Shown: positions 1 through 6,288, counted from the first letter of the stretch. The stretch is 11,400 nucleotides of DNA from an uncultured Eubacteriales bacterium (GCA_900316925.1 ONEU01000215.1:1-11400); one strand, 5' to 3'. The notes: a model not told the origin generated them from the sequence alone. Numbers and translations: made by a program.

Positions 1-132
1 CACGCTGTCGTTCGCTTACGCTCACTCTGTACGTTTAATGCGAAACTTCTATGTCGCTAACATCCGGCACGGCGGCTTGCGCCGATTATTCTCTACTACC
101 GCCGACACGCCCCTTGTGAGGGGCGCTTAACG
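1..132. repeat. Dispersed intergenic repeat, left copy
   Basis: This stretch is repeated in the same orientation at 11269-11400. Shared blocks include CGCTGTCGTTCGCTTACGCT, CGCTAACATCCGGCACGGCG and CCGACACGCCCCTTG, and the most diverged part is around 31-52. A small hairpin, CGCCCCT-TGTG-AGGGGCG, lies near its right end; in the other copy the same stem survives one pair shorter. I see no open reading frame of note and no transposase. The left edge is cut by the window start. It reads as a non-coding, genome-dispersed element of unknown role. Confidence 0.8.
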
Positions 133-153
133 GCTGTTACATCCAAAATTGAT

Positions 154-185
154 GGCACGGCTACTCAACTCGGAGTACCCGTGCC
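154..185. terminator. Palindromic hairpin, copy 1 (possible bidirectional terminator)
   Basis: The left arm GGCACGGCTACTC (154-166) and right arm GAGTACCCGTGCC (173-185) pair at 12 of 13 positions, with one central mismatch and a six-base loop. The right side runs into TACTTTATCTATTTT and the complementary strand runs into ATCAATTTT, so it has moderate U-rich tails both ways. It lies beyond the nearer hairpin at 233-264 in the trpS direction. The same arms recur at 233-264 and 6183-6216, so this is a reused sequence and not an isolated terminator. Confidence 0.6.
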
Positions 186-232
186 TACTTTATCTATTTT
201 AATGGAATCCCCCAATAATTTAAAAAAATGAA

Positions 233-264
233 GGCACGGTTACTCGATTGGGAGTACCCGTGCC
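233..264. terminator. Palindromic hairpin, copy 2: likely trpS operon terminator
   Basis: Arms GGCACGGTTACTC (233-245) and GAGTACCCGTGCC (252-264) pair with one mismatch around a six-base loop. Read leftward, in the trpS direction, the stem is followed by TTCATTTTTTT, a good U tract; read rightward it is followed by TATTTTATTTATT. It is the first strong hairpin with a U tract after trpS, although it lies about 250 bases past the stop codon with the repeated element between. Bidirectional intrinsic termination is an inference. Confidence 0.6.
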
Positions 265-344
265 TATTTTATTTATTCTAATAAGTTATCCCCACACAAT
301 GTGGAGATTATAATTTCAGTGGAAAGCCTACACGCTCATGCAGG

Positions 345-513
345 ATTGGAATCCTTGCAAACGCGGGAGGTTGTAGCCGTAGGTTTATTCTGAATAGTGC
401 GCTGGCGCGCGAGATTGGTTGAATAGAAAAGGGCAGTTTTCCGCGCGCGCACGGAAGCGCGAATCGGGAGCGCAGGCTCTGCGCCGCGAATCGGGAGCGG
501 CAGCTTGCCGGCG
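345..513 (-). repeat. 3'-end element, copy next to trpS
   Basis: This block starts immediately after the trpS stop codon and, read leftward, matches 6032-6168, the block that starts immediately after the metallolyase stop codon. Shared segments on the + strand include GTAGCCGTAGGTTTATT, GAATAGTGCGCTGGCGCG, GAATAGAAAAGGGCAGTTTT and GGGAGCGCAGGCTCTGCGCC. Two hairpins recur in both copies: GCGCAG-GCT-CTGCGC (470-484) and a TTCCG...CGGAA stem (439-456). It should be transcribed as a long trpS 3' untranslated region ahead of the hairpin at 233-264. The remaining gene-free sequence at 265-344 is AT-rich, and I see nothing certain in it. Confidence 0.75.
459..512. repeat. Two tandem 27-bp units, each carrying a GCT-loop hairpin
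   Basis: GCGAATCGGGAGCG occurs at 459-472 and again at 486-499, a 27-bp period. Each occurrence is followed by a different perfect hairpin with the same three-base loop: GCGCAG-GCT-CTGCGC in the first unit and CGGCA-GCT-TGCCG in the second. The second unit ends at the trpS stop codon. The sister element at 6032 has only one unit, so this is a local duplication with the stem sequence diverged while pairing is kept. Confidence 0.7.
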
Positions 514-1524
514 CTATTTGGGGAGGTAGCCGATTTTTTTCATTACTTTGTCGAGGGTGCGCTGCGAGAGATGCAGGGCAAATTCGGCACTCTTGCGGTA
601 CTGCGCTTCCAGATAGTCCTTGTTGTTGATGTAGTCGTTGAAACGCTCCTGGATGGGGCGGATCTCCTCCACAACGGCCTCGCCGACAGCGGTTTTGAAA
701 TCGCCGTAGCCCTTGCCGGCAAAGTCGGCGGTGATCTCGTCGGGAGTCTTGCCTGTTACGGCACTCATAATGCCGATCAGGTTGTTGATGCCGTCCTTGC
801 CCTCGCCTACACGGACTTCTGCGTCGGAATCCGTCACGGCACGCTTGAACTTCTTCATAATGGTCTCCGGCTTGTCCAGCAGACCTACCCAGGCGTTGAC
901 GTTCTCGTCAGACTTGGACATCTTCTTGGTGGGATCCTGCAGCGACATGACCTTCGCACCGGTCTTGGCATAGTAGCCGTCGGGAATCTTGAAGGTATTG
1001 CCGTAAATGCCGTTAAAGCGTTCGGCGATGTTCCTTGTCAGCTCCAGGTGCTGCTTCTGGTCAATGCCGATGGGCACCAGATCAGCCTGATAGAGCAGGA
1101 TATCCGCCGCCATCAGGGAGGGATAGGTAAACAGACCGGCGTTGATGTTATCGGCGTGCTTCTGAGACTTGTCCTTGAACTGCGTCATTCTGGAAAGCTC
1201 GCCGAACTGGGTATAACAGTTGAGCACCCAGGCAAGCTCAGCGTGGGTGTGCACATGGCTCTGAATGAAAAAGGGGCTTTTTTCGGGATCAATGCCGCAG
1301 GCCATGAACAATGCGTATGCATTGAGGATATTCTGCCGGAAGGCTTTGGGGTCCTGCCGCACGGTGATGGCGTGCAGATCGGCAACCGCATACAGACAAT
1401 GATAATCGTCCTGGAGCTTCACCCAGTTTTTCAGAGCGCCCAGATAATTGCCCAGGGTGATGGTGCCGCTGGGCTGGATCGCACTAAAGATCACTTTTTT
1501 CTTTTCCTGTACGTTTTCAGACAT
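514..1524 (-). CDS. trpS: Tryptophan--tRNA ligase (TrpS)
   Basis: Cytoplasmic class I aminoacyl-tRNA synthetase that joins tryptophan to tRNA(Trp) using ATP. The 336-residue length is normal for bacterial TrpS. The ATP-binding HIGH-type signature is PSGTITLGNY (residues 18-27), and the KMSKS loop is intact at residues 201-205, followed by DEN. Conserved family blocks are present between them, including the segment around SLMAADILLYQADLVPIG and the DQKQHLELTRNIAERFN region. The ATG start has an AGGAG site about ten bases upstream, lying inside the 3' end of the aminotransferase gene, whose stop codon is one base before this start. The pair is therefore an operon and may be translationally coupled. 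The gene ends with TAG directly against a repeated 3' element. Identification is secure; only the use of other synthetases elsewhere in the genome is unknown. Confidence 0.97.
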   Translation of the reverse strand: MSENVQEKKKVIFSAIQPSGTITLGNYLGALKNWVKLQDDYHCLYAVADLHAITVRQDPKAFRQNILNAYALFMACGIDPEKSPFFIQSHVHTHAELAWVLNCYTQFGELSRMTQFKDKSQKHADNINAGLFTYPSLMAADILLYQADLVPIGIDQKQHLELTRNIAERFNGIYGNTFKIPDGYYAKTGAKVMSLQDPTKKMSKSDENVNAWVGLLDKPETIMKKFKRAVTDSDAEVRVGEGKDGINNLIGIMSAVTGKTPDEITADFAGKGYGDFKTAVGEAVVEEIRPIQERFNDYINNKDYLEAQYRKSAEFALHLSQRTLDKVMKKIGYLPK

Positions 1525-1525
1525 A

Positions 1526-2716
1526 TTATAAAATCTCCTTTGCCAGTTCGCCTAAGATTTTGATACCCTTTTCCAACTGCTCGTCGGTGGGGGTGGAGAA
1601 GTTGATACGGAAGGAACTGCACTGCTCCGCCTCATTGGTGAGGAAAGCGTTGCCGGGAACCACGCAGACCTTTCTCAGAACTGCCTGTTTACAGAAGTCG
1701 TTCATATCCACGCCCTGCGGCAGCTTGCACCAGATAAACAGACCGCCTTCAATGGGCTGATAGGTGATCTTGTTGGGCACGAGGTATTTGTCCAACAGCT
1801 CCAGACAGAAGTTGACCTTCTTTCTGTAGATGCTGCGGAGGTTTTCAAGATGTGCTTCAAAATCATATTCCGTCATAAAGCGGTGAGCGACCATCTGTGC
1901 CCAGACGTTGGTGTGGACATCCTCGCCCTGTTTGCAGACGACCATTTTCTGAACGATGGGCTTGGGAGCAATCACATAGCCCAGACGCATACCGGGAGAC
2001 AGCACCTTGGAGAAGGAACCGGCATAGCATACAAGCCCGTCGGTATCGAAGGATTTGATGGGCGGGACATTTTCACCGCTGATGCGCAGCTCACCGTAGG
2101 GATCATCCTCAATAATCATCACGCTGTATTTTTTGGCAAGCTCATAGATTTTCTTTCTTTTTTCCAGACTGGTGGTCACGCCGGAGGGATTTTGGAAATT
2201 GGTGATGATATACATGAACCGGACATTTTTTTCGTTCCGGAGCGCATTTTCCAGAGCCTCCAGGTTCATGCCGTCGCTCTCCAGGGGAACGCCGCACAGA
2301 CGGGCATTGTAGGAGCGGAAGGAATTGAGGGAGCCGATGAAGCTGGGAGCCTCACAGATCACGGTATCGCCCTCGTTGACGGTAGACTTGGTAATCAGGT
2401 CCATGACCTGCTGAGCGCCGGAGGTAATGATGAGATCATCGTCCTCTGTGCCGACGTGATATTTCTTTTTCATCCGCTCGGCAACAGCCTTGCGCAGGGG
2501 AGCATAGCCTTCTGTCACGCTGTACTGTAAAGCGGCGATGGGGTCCTCGGTGAGGAGCTTGTTGGAGATCTCGGCAATTTCCTTTACCGGGAAAGCCTCG
2601 GGAGCGGGGTTGCCTGCCGAGAGGGACACAACGGTGGGGTCTGCTGCATATTTGAAGATCTCTCGGATCGCAGAGGGTTTGAGCGTTTTCACTCTTTCGG
2701 AAATGATATAATCCAT
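1526..2716 (-). CDS. PLP-dependent aminotransferase, class I/II (fold type I)
   Basis: A 396-residue cytoplasmic pyridoxal-phosphate enzyme that should transfer an amino group between an amino acid and a 2-oxo acid. Visible landmarks are SGAQQVMD (near residue 100, phosphate side), N176 in TNFQNPSG, D204 in EDDPYG with Y207, the Schiff-base lysine K237 in GSFSKVLSPGMRLGY, and R370 in SFRINFS, which binds the substrate carboxylate. The sequence resembles the 2-aminoadipate/aromatic (LysN, MocR-type catalytic domain) group but has no N-terminal winged-helix, so it is an enzyme and not a MocR regulator. The substrate cannot be read from sequence. It is the first gene of an operon with trpS, which makes an aromatic substrate attractive but unproven. 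The ATG has an AAGGA site nine bases upstream. No T-box or tryptophan leader peptide was seen in the leader. Confidence 0.9.
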   Translation of the reverse strand: MDYIISERVKTLKPSAIREIFKYAADPTVVSLSAGNPAPEAFPVKEIAEISNKLLTEDPIAALQYSVTEGYAPLRKAVAERMKKKYHVGTEDDDLIITSGAQQVMDLITKSTVNEGDTVICEAPSFIGSLNSFRSYNARLCGVPLESDGMNLEALENALRNEKNVRFMYIITNFQNPSGVTTSLEKRKKIYELAKKYSVMIIEDDPYGELRISGENVPPIKSFDTDGLVCYAGSFSKVLSPGMRLGYVIAPKPIVQKMVVCKQGEDVHTNVWAQMVAHRFMTEYDFEAHLENLRSIYRKKVNFCLELLDKYLVPNKITYQPIEGGLFIWCKLPQGVDMNDFCKQAVLRKVCVVPGNAFLTNEAEQCSSFRINFSTPTDEQLEKGIKILGELAKEIL

Positions 2717-2749
2717 AAAGCAACATCCTTTTTCAAAAAATATACTTAT

Positions 2750-2778
2750 ATCTTACCACAATACTTTCCCAAATGCAA
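2750..2778 (-). promoter_or_regulatory. Putative promoter of the aminotransferase-trpS operon
   Basis: On the minus strand, TTGCAT (2778-2773) and TAAGAT (2755-2750) are separated by 17 bases, and the -10 continues into an AT-rich TATAAG. Each hexamer matches the vegetative consensus at four of six positions. The leader to the ATG at 2716 would be under 30 bases plus the ribosome site, leaving no room for a riboswitch or T-box. Confidence 0.45.
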
Positions 2779-2845
2779 ATAATAAACGGTGCGGAAATGA
2801 ATAATCCCGAAAAAGGGAGATCATTCCCACGGAAAGTCCATGTAT

Positions 2846-3005
2846 ATTCTCCGCCAACAACGATGAGAAGTTAGTGCTTACCGATTGCTGCAACAGAGAA
2901 TTTTGGAAAGGGGTTCGGGGAAAACCTTTTTTTGCGAGAAAAAGGCTTTCCCCGGGAACCGGCAGGTCAGAATTGACTTCCGCGGATAATTCGTCAGACG
3001 GATTG
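2846..3005. repeat. 160-bp dispersed repeat with long hairpin, copy A
   Basis: This block matches 6289-6466 in the same orientation. Shared strings include CGCCAACAACG, GAGAAGTTA, GAATTTTGGAAAGGGG and CGGGGAAAACCTTTTTTT; similarity tapers at both ends and the other copy has about 13 extra bases in the middle. Its core is an imperfect hairpin at 2912-2960, with arm GGTTCGGGGAAAACCTTTTT and a nearly complementary right arm ending CCCCGGGAACC. Copy A ends where the TIR promoter begins. Leftward reading frames through it share a FLAKK peptide with the other copy, but that follows from the DNA repeat. It is probably a non-coding mobile or structural repeat. Confidence 0.75.
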
Positions 3006-3030
3006 AAAAAGCTCACATAGACGTTATAAT
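3003..3030 (+). promoter_or_regulatory. Promoter of the TIR gene
   Basis: TTGAAA (3003-3008) and a perfect TATAAT (3025-3030) are separated by 16 bases. The start codon lies 40 bases past the -10, with GGAGG at 3059-3063. The -35 box overlaps the right edge of dispersed repeat A, so the repeat may have supplied part of the promoter. Transcription would be constitutive unless a regulator binds; no operator palindrome is evident. Confidence 0.7.
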
Positions 3031-3069
3031 AGGGGGTAAACAGGACGAAAAACAAACCGGAGGTTAATC

Positions 3070-4941
3070 ATGGCTCTTTACAAATGTCATATCTGCGGAT
3101 CAACGGTACATACGAACGAGGGTGACCGGTTCTATACCTGCGGGGTCTGCGGGAAAACCCAGGCGCTCCCGGACTATTGCAGTGAGCACGTCAGCTTTCT
3201 GTACGGGAGAGCGAACCATTATCTCAGGACAAGAAAATTTGACAAAGCCCTGCAATGCTACCAGCAGATTGCAGGAGAATCACCGAAGGACTGTCACGCA
3301 TTCTTTTCGATCGCCGTGAGCCGCTACGGGATCTCGTTCGTGGATGAAGCAGGCTCCTTTGCGAATGAACCGCGTCTGTACCGGGTACATTCCGCCTCCA
3401 TCCTGAACGATCCGGATTATGTGCAGGCAATTGCGCTGGCGGATGACGAGAGGCGGCGGCTCTACATTGACGAGGCGAAACAGATCGAGGCTGTGAGGAA
3501 GGAGATCATTGAACGTGCGGAGCGTGCGCCTATGTTTGATGCGTTCATCACCTATCGGGAGCACGACGCCAAAAACCGCATGACGCCGGAAACGGAAGCC
3601 GCCAGGAACCTGTACAATTATCTGACGGAGGAGGGTTTCCGGGTCTTTTTCGAGAAGATCACAACGGCAGGGGAGATCGGGCTGAATTACGATGCTTTTC
3701 TGTACAAAGCGCTCTACACCTCCAAGGTGATGTTTGTATTCGGTTCAAAGCCGGAGTATTTCAATGATATACCGATACGCAACGCCTGGAGCATCTTCCA
3801 TGAACGGATGAGGAACCGGGAAAAGAAGGTCATTGTGAACTGTGTGGAGGAGCTGCAGCGGGAAGACCTGCCGGAGGAGCTGCAGCGGGATGTTTTCTTT
3901 CAATATACGTCTGTCAGCTTTATCCGGGAGTCCATCGAATTATGTCAGCAGGCATCGGGCGGTGTGTTATATCTGCAAGCGGGAGCGGTGACCGGCGAGG
4001 AAGCCGATGACAGGGAGAACCGGCTGCGGGAGATCTTCGCCCACATCAGCGCCGGGGATTTCTACACAGCGGAGGGCTTGTGTCAGACGTTTCTGTCCGG
4101 CAATCCCGATCATCCACAGGCATATCTGGGGCTGCTGCTGTGTGACATGAAGGTGCGCAGCAAGGAGGAGCTGGCGGACTGCAAAGAGCCCTTCACCAAG
4201 AACAAAAACTACCGGAAAATCCTGTCTGCCGATCCGGAGCTGTCCAAGGAGCTGCAAACATATCTTGACAGGATCAACAAACGGAACCTGGACGGGGTGT
4301 ATGCCCGGAAATACAGCTATGCAATGGAGCTGTTTGAAAACGGGAAGCAGAACAAGGAGAGTATGCTGAAAGCGAAGAAAGCCTTTGAGCTGATGAATGA
4401 CTACCGTGAGTCCCGGCAGCTTGCGGATGAGTGTGAGACGATCATCCGGGAGCTGGAGGAGAAGGAGCATTATGCGAAGGCGGAGGAGCAGTATGAAACG
4501 GCGGTGCGTTATCTGGAGAAGGCAGAGAGTGTCCGCCAGACGCATTTAGGGCGGTATGCGCTGGATTCATTGGAGCAGGCGGAGCGTCACTACCGTGAGG
4601 TGAACCACAACGGCATCATGGACAGCCGGATTGCGGCGTGTGAGGAGCTGCGGGAGCGGGCGTCGGAGCTGCTGGGAAAGCTGGAGGGAGAGGAGCAGGA
4701 GCAGCGTCTTCTGCACCGGCGCCAGACGAAGGCGCTGGAATCACACAGGAAAAAAGCGCAGCAACGGGCTGCCAAAGAAGCATTGAAGCAGCAAATGCGG
4801 GAGGAGCGGGAGAAGAGACGCCGCAGGCTGAGCCGTGAAAAGAAAAAGAAGCGCATGAAGCGGATACTCCTGGCAGGGGGGATTCTGATTCTTTTGACGA
4901 TACTGGCGGTTCTGGCTGCCATCATGGTGACGCACCTGTGA
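3070..4941 (+). CDS. Zinc-ribbon / TIR-domain / helical-repeat protein with C-terminal membrane anchor
   Basis: A 623-residue protein. A zinc ribbon comes first (C6, C9, C24, C27), then a TPR-like helical stretch (about 38-75). A TIR domain spans about 155-295 (MFDAFITYREHD start, VFFEKITTAGEIG BB-loop-like turn, MFVFGSKPEYF strand). A long helical region follows, with a family-typical motif at 438-455 (FELMNDYRESRQLADEC), then a charged, probably coiled-coil stretch (about 520-598) rich in Lys, Arg and Glu. One hydrophobic segment (599-621) lies two residues from the end, so the protein should be tail-anchored with its domains in the cytoplasm. TIR domains in bacteria are often NAD-cleaving defence effectors or signalling adaptors. 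In related clostridial proteins, as I recall them, the domain carries W-V-K-N-E-W where this one has P-I-R-N-A-W (A239, W240), so the catalytic Glu appears lost. Its job is unknown; sensor, scaffold or inactive defence protein are all open. It has its own promoter and an ideal GGAGG six bases before ATG. Confidence 0.88.
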   Translation: MALYKCHICGSTVHTNEGDRFYTCGVCGKTQALPDYCSEHVSFLYGRANHYLRTRKFDKALQCYQQIAGESPKDCHAFFSIAVSRYGISFVDEAGSFANEPRLYRVHSASILNDPDYVQAIALADDERRRLYIDEAKQIEAVRKEIIERAERAPMFDAFITYREHDAKNRMTPETEAARNLYNYLTEEGFRVFFEKITTAGEIGLNYDAFLYKALYTSKVMFVFGSKPEYFNDIPIRNAWSIFHERMRNREKKVIVNCVEELQREDLPEELQRDVFFQYTSVSFIRESIELCQQASGGVLYLQAGAVTGEEADDRENRLREIFAHISAGDFYTAEGLCQTFLSGNPDHPQAYLGLLLCDMKVRSKEELADCKEPFTKNKNYRKILSADPELSKELQTYLDRINKRNLDGVYARKYSYAMELFENGKQNKESMLKAKKAFELMNDYRESRQLADECETIIRELEEKEHYAKAEEQYETAVRYLEKAESVRQTHLGRYALDSLEQAERHYREVNHNGIMDSRIAACEELRERASELLGKLEGEEQEQRLLHRRQTKALESHRKKAQQRAAKEALKQQMREEREKRRRRLSREKKKKRMKRILLAGGILILLTILAVLAAIMVTHL

Positions 4942-4975
4942 GGAGAAAACTTTCCGGGGAAATGATTGTTCCGTG

Positions 4976-5004
4976 TTGTAATTTTCTGCTGCGGGGTGTA
5001 TAAT
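4976..5004 (+). promoter_or_regulatory. Promoter of the metallolyase gene
   Basis: TTGTAA (4976-4981) and a perfect TATAAT (4999-5004) are separated by 17 bases in the 112-bp gap after the TIR gene. This is a strong vegetative-type promoter, so the metallolyase can be expressed independently of the TIR gene. No terminator hairpin is visible between the two genes, so read-through from the TIR transcript is also possible. Confidence 0.72.
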
Positions 5005-5053
5005 AGAACCGCAGAGCATTGAAGCACTCAAATGAAACCGGAGGAATGAAAAA

Positions 5054-6031
5054 ATGAAGAAAAAGGGCGAATTGGTCTCCTACAGACCGGATATCAAAGT
5101 GATCGACTGTACCGTGCGTGACGGCGGACTGGTGAATAACTTCTATTTTACGGACAAGTTTGTCAAGGATCTGTATTTTGCCAACCTGAAAGCCGGCATT
5201 GACTATATGGAGTTTGGCTACAAGGCATCGAAGGAGCAGTTTGATGTCAGCAAATACGGCAAGTGGAAATTCTGCAATGACGACGATATCCGTGCGATCG
5301 TCGGCGACAACGACACTGATCTGAAAATCTCGGTGATGGCGGATGTGGGCAGAACGGACTTCCGCAACGATATTGACGACAAGGCCAACAGCCCGATTGA
5401 CATGATCCGGGTGGCAACCTATATCAACACGATTCCTTCTGCCCTGGAGATTGTGGAATACTGCAATAAAAAGGGCTATGAAACCACGGTGAATATCATG
5501 GCGGTATCGAAATCCAACGACATGGACCTGGACGATGCATTGGAGCTGATCGGCAGGAGCTGTGTGGACGAGATCTACATTGTAGACAGCTACGGTTCAC
5601 TGTATCCGGAGCAGATGAGAAGGCTTGCGGAGAAGTACCTGGACTGTGCGGAGAAGTACGGCAAGAAGATCGGCGTACACGCCCACAACAACCAGCAGCT
5701 TGCCTTTGCGAATACGATTGAGACGCTGACCATGGGTGTGAGCTATCTGGATTCAACGGTATGCAGTCTTGGCAGAGGCGCGGGGAACTGTCCGACGGAG
5801 CTGCTCTTGGGCTTCCTGAAGAACCCGAAGTACGACATCACCCCGATACTGGGCTTCATCGAGAACCACATTGTCAAGCTGAAGGAGGAGGGGCTGATCT
5901 GGGGATACGACATCCCCTATCTTTTGACCGGGAGGTTGAACCAACACCCCCGGGACGCGATCCAGTTCACGGCTGAGCATCGCACCGACTACCAGGAATT
6001 TTACCACTACCTCTACGACCGAGATATCTAA
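5054..6031 (+). CDS. DRE-TIM metallolyase, HMGL / 4-hydroxy-2-oxovalerate-aldolase-like
   Basis: A 325-residue cytoplasmic TIM-barrel protein of the DRE-TIM metallolyase superfamily, whose members use a divalent metal to make or break carbon-carbon bonds beside a keto acid. The barrel opens with DCTVRDGG (residues 18-25), supplying the catalytic Arg22 and metal-binding Asp23. The metal-binding HAHNN motif is at 209-213, and the terminal-barrel segment GRGAGNCPTELLL is present. Residues after about 275 form a helical tail in place of a longer communication domain; 4-hydroxy-2-oxovalerate aldolases usually run about 340 residues. No acylating aldehyde dehydrogenase or hydratase neighbour is present, so the usual catechol meta-cleavage role is not supported. 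The substrate is unknown. GGAGG at 5040-5044 lies nine bases before the ATG; an earlier ATG at 5046 stops after two codons. Neighbouring a TIR gene is noted, but functional linkage is unproven. Confidence 0.85.
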   Translation: MKKKGELVSYRPDIKVIDCTVRDGGLVNNFYFTDKFVKDLYFANLKAGIDYMEFGYKASKEQFDVSKYGKWKFCNDDDIRAIVGDNDTDLKISVMADVGRTDFRNDIDDKANSPIDMIRVATYINTIPSALEIVEYCNKKGYETTVNIMAVSKSNDMDLDDALELIGRSCVDEIYIVDSYGSLYPEQMRRLAEKYLDCAEKYGKKIGVHAHNNQQLAFANTIETLTMGVSYLDSTVCSLGRGAGNCPTELLLGFLKNPKYDITPILGFIENHIVKLKEEGLIWGYDIPYLLTGRLNQHPRDAIQFTAEHRTDYQEFYHYLYDRDI

Positions 6032-6168
6032 ACGCCGGCGCAGAGCCTGCGCTCCCGATACGCACTTCCGTGTGCACGGAAAACTGCCCTTTTCTATTCG
6101 ACCAGTCTCGCGCCAGCGCACTATTCAAAATAAACCTACGGCTACACCCCGCACTTGCAGGGATTCCC
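6032..6168 (+). repeat. 3'-end element, copy next to the metallolyase
   Basis: This is the reverse complement of 345-485 at high identity and begins on the first base after the metallolyase TAA. Hairpins GCGCAG-AGC-CTGCGC (6038-6052) and TTCCGT-GTGC-ACGGAA (6066-6081) are both kept relative to the trpS copy. In the second, a T-A pair here replaces a T-G wobble there and the loop changes, which hints at selection for pairing. In both places the order is stop codon, element, then the GGCACGG hairpin. It should be transcribed as the 3' untranslated region of the metallolyase. Confidence 0.78.
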
Positions 6169-6182
6169 ATAACAGAAAAAAC

Positions 6183-6216
6183 AGGCACGGTTACTCCCGA
6201 TTGAGTAACCGTGCCT
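6183..6216. terminator. Palindromic hairpin, copy 3: bidirectional terminator between convergent genes
   Basis: Arms AGGCACGGTTACTC (6183-6196) and GAGTAACCGTGCCT (6203-6216) are perfectly complementary over 14 bases with a six-base loop. Read leftward, from dnaE, it is followed by GTTTTTTCTG, a strong U tract; read rightward, from the metallolyase, it is followed by TAAATTTTGG, a weaker one. Its position between converging transcripts fits a shared terminator. The 72 bases from 6217 to 6288 hold a TATAAT without a well-spaced -35, and otherwise nothing I can assign. Confidence 0.8.
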
Positions 6217-6288
6217 TAAATTTTGGTATAATATCGGAGAAACCGCCGCTGCGCTTTCGGGGGGACTTTCTCGTGAAGGTCCCTGCCA

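Noticed and set aside
286..296. TTATCCCCACA as a DnaA box
   Set aside because: It has two extra bases relative to the nine-base TTATNCACA consensus, and no cluster of boxes or origin genes is nearby.
286..314. Rightward promoter with TATAAT at 309-314
   Set aside because: The -10 is perfect, but the -35 (TTATCC) matches only three positions and no gene follows; AT-rich chance is as likely. An antisense RNA to the trpS 3' end cannot be excluded.
505..1563. Long rightward open frame opposite trpS
   Set aside because: It is antisense to trpS, shows no recognisable motif, and its composition follows the complementary codon pattern.
2753..3055. Leftward frame sharing a FLAKK-containing peptide with a leftward frame at 6142-6480
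   Set aside because: The shared peptide comes from the 160-bp DNA repeat and its hairpin. The frames diverge outside it, and one overlaps the TIR promoter.
2717..3069. T-box or tryptophan attenuator for the aminotransferase-trpS operon
   Set aside because: No T-box GGTGG-type core, no Trp-rich leader frame, and the likely promoter leaves a leader that is too short.
6227..6232. TATAAT downstream of the 6183-6216 hairpin
   Set aside because: The nearest TTG-type -35 is 20 bases away inside the terminator, and no rightward gene follows.
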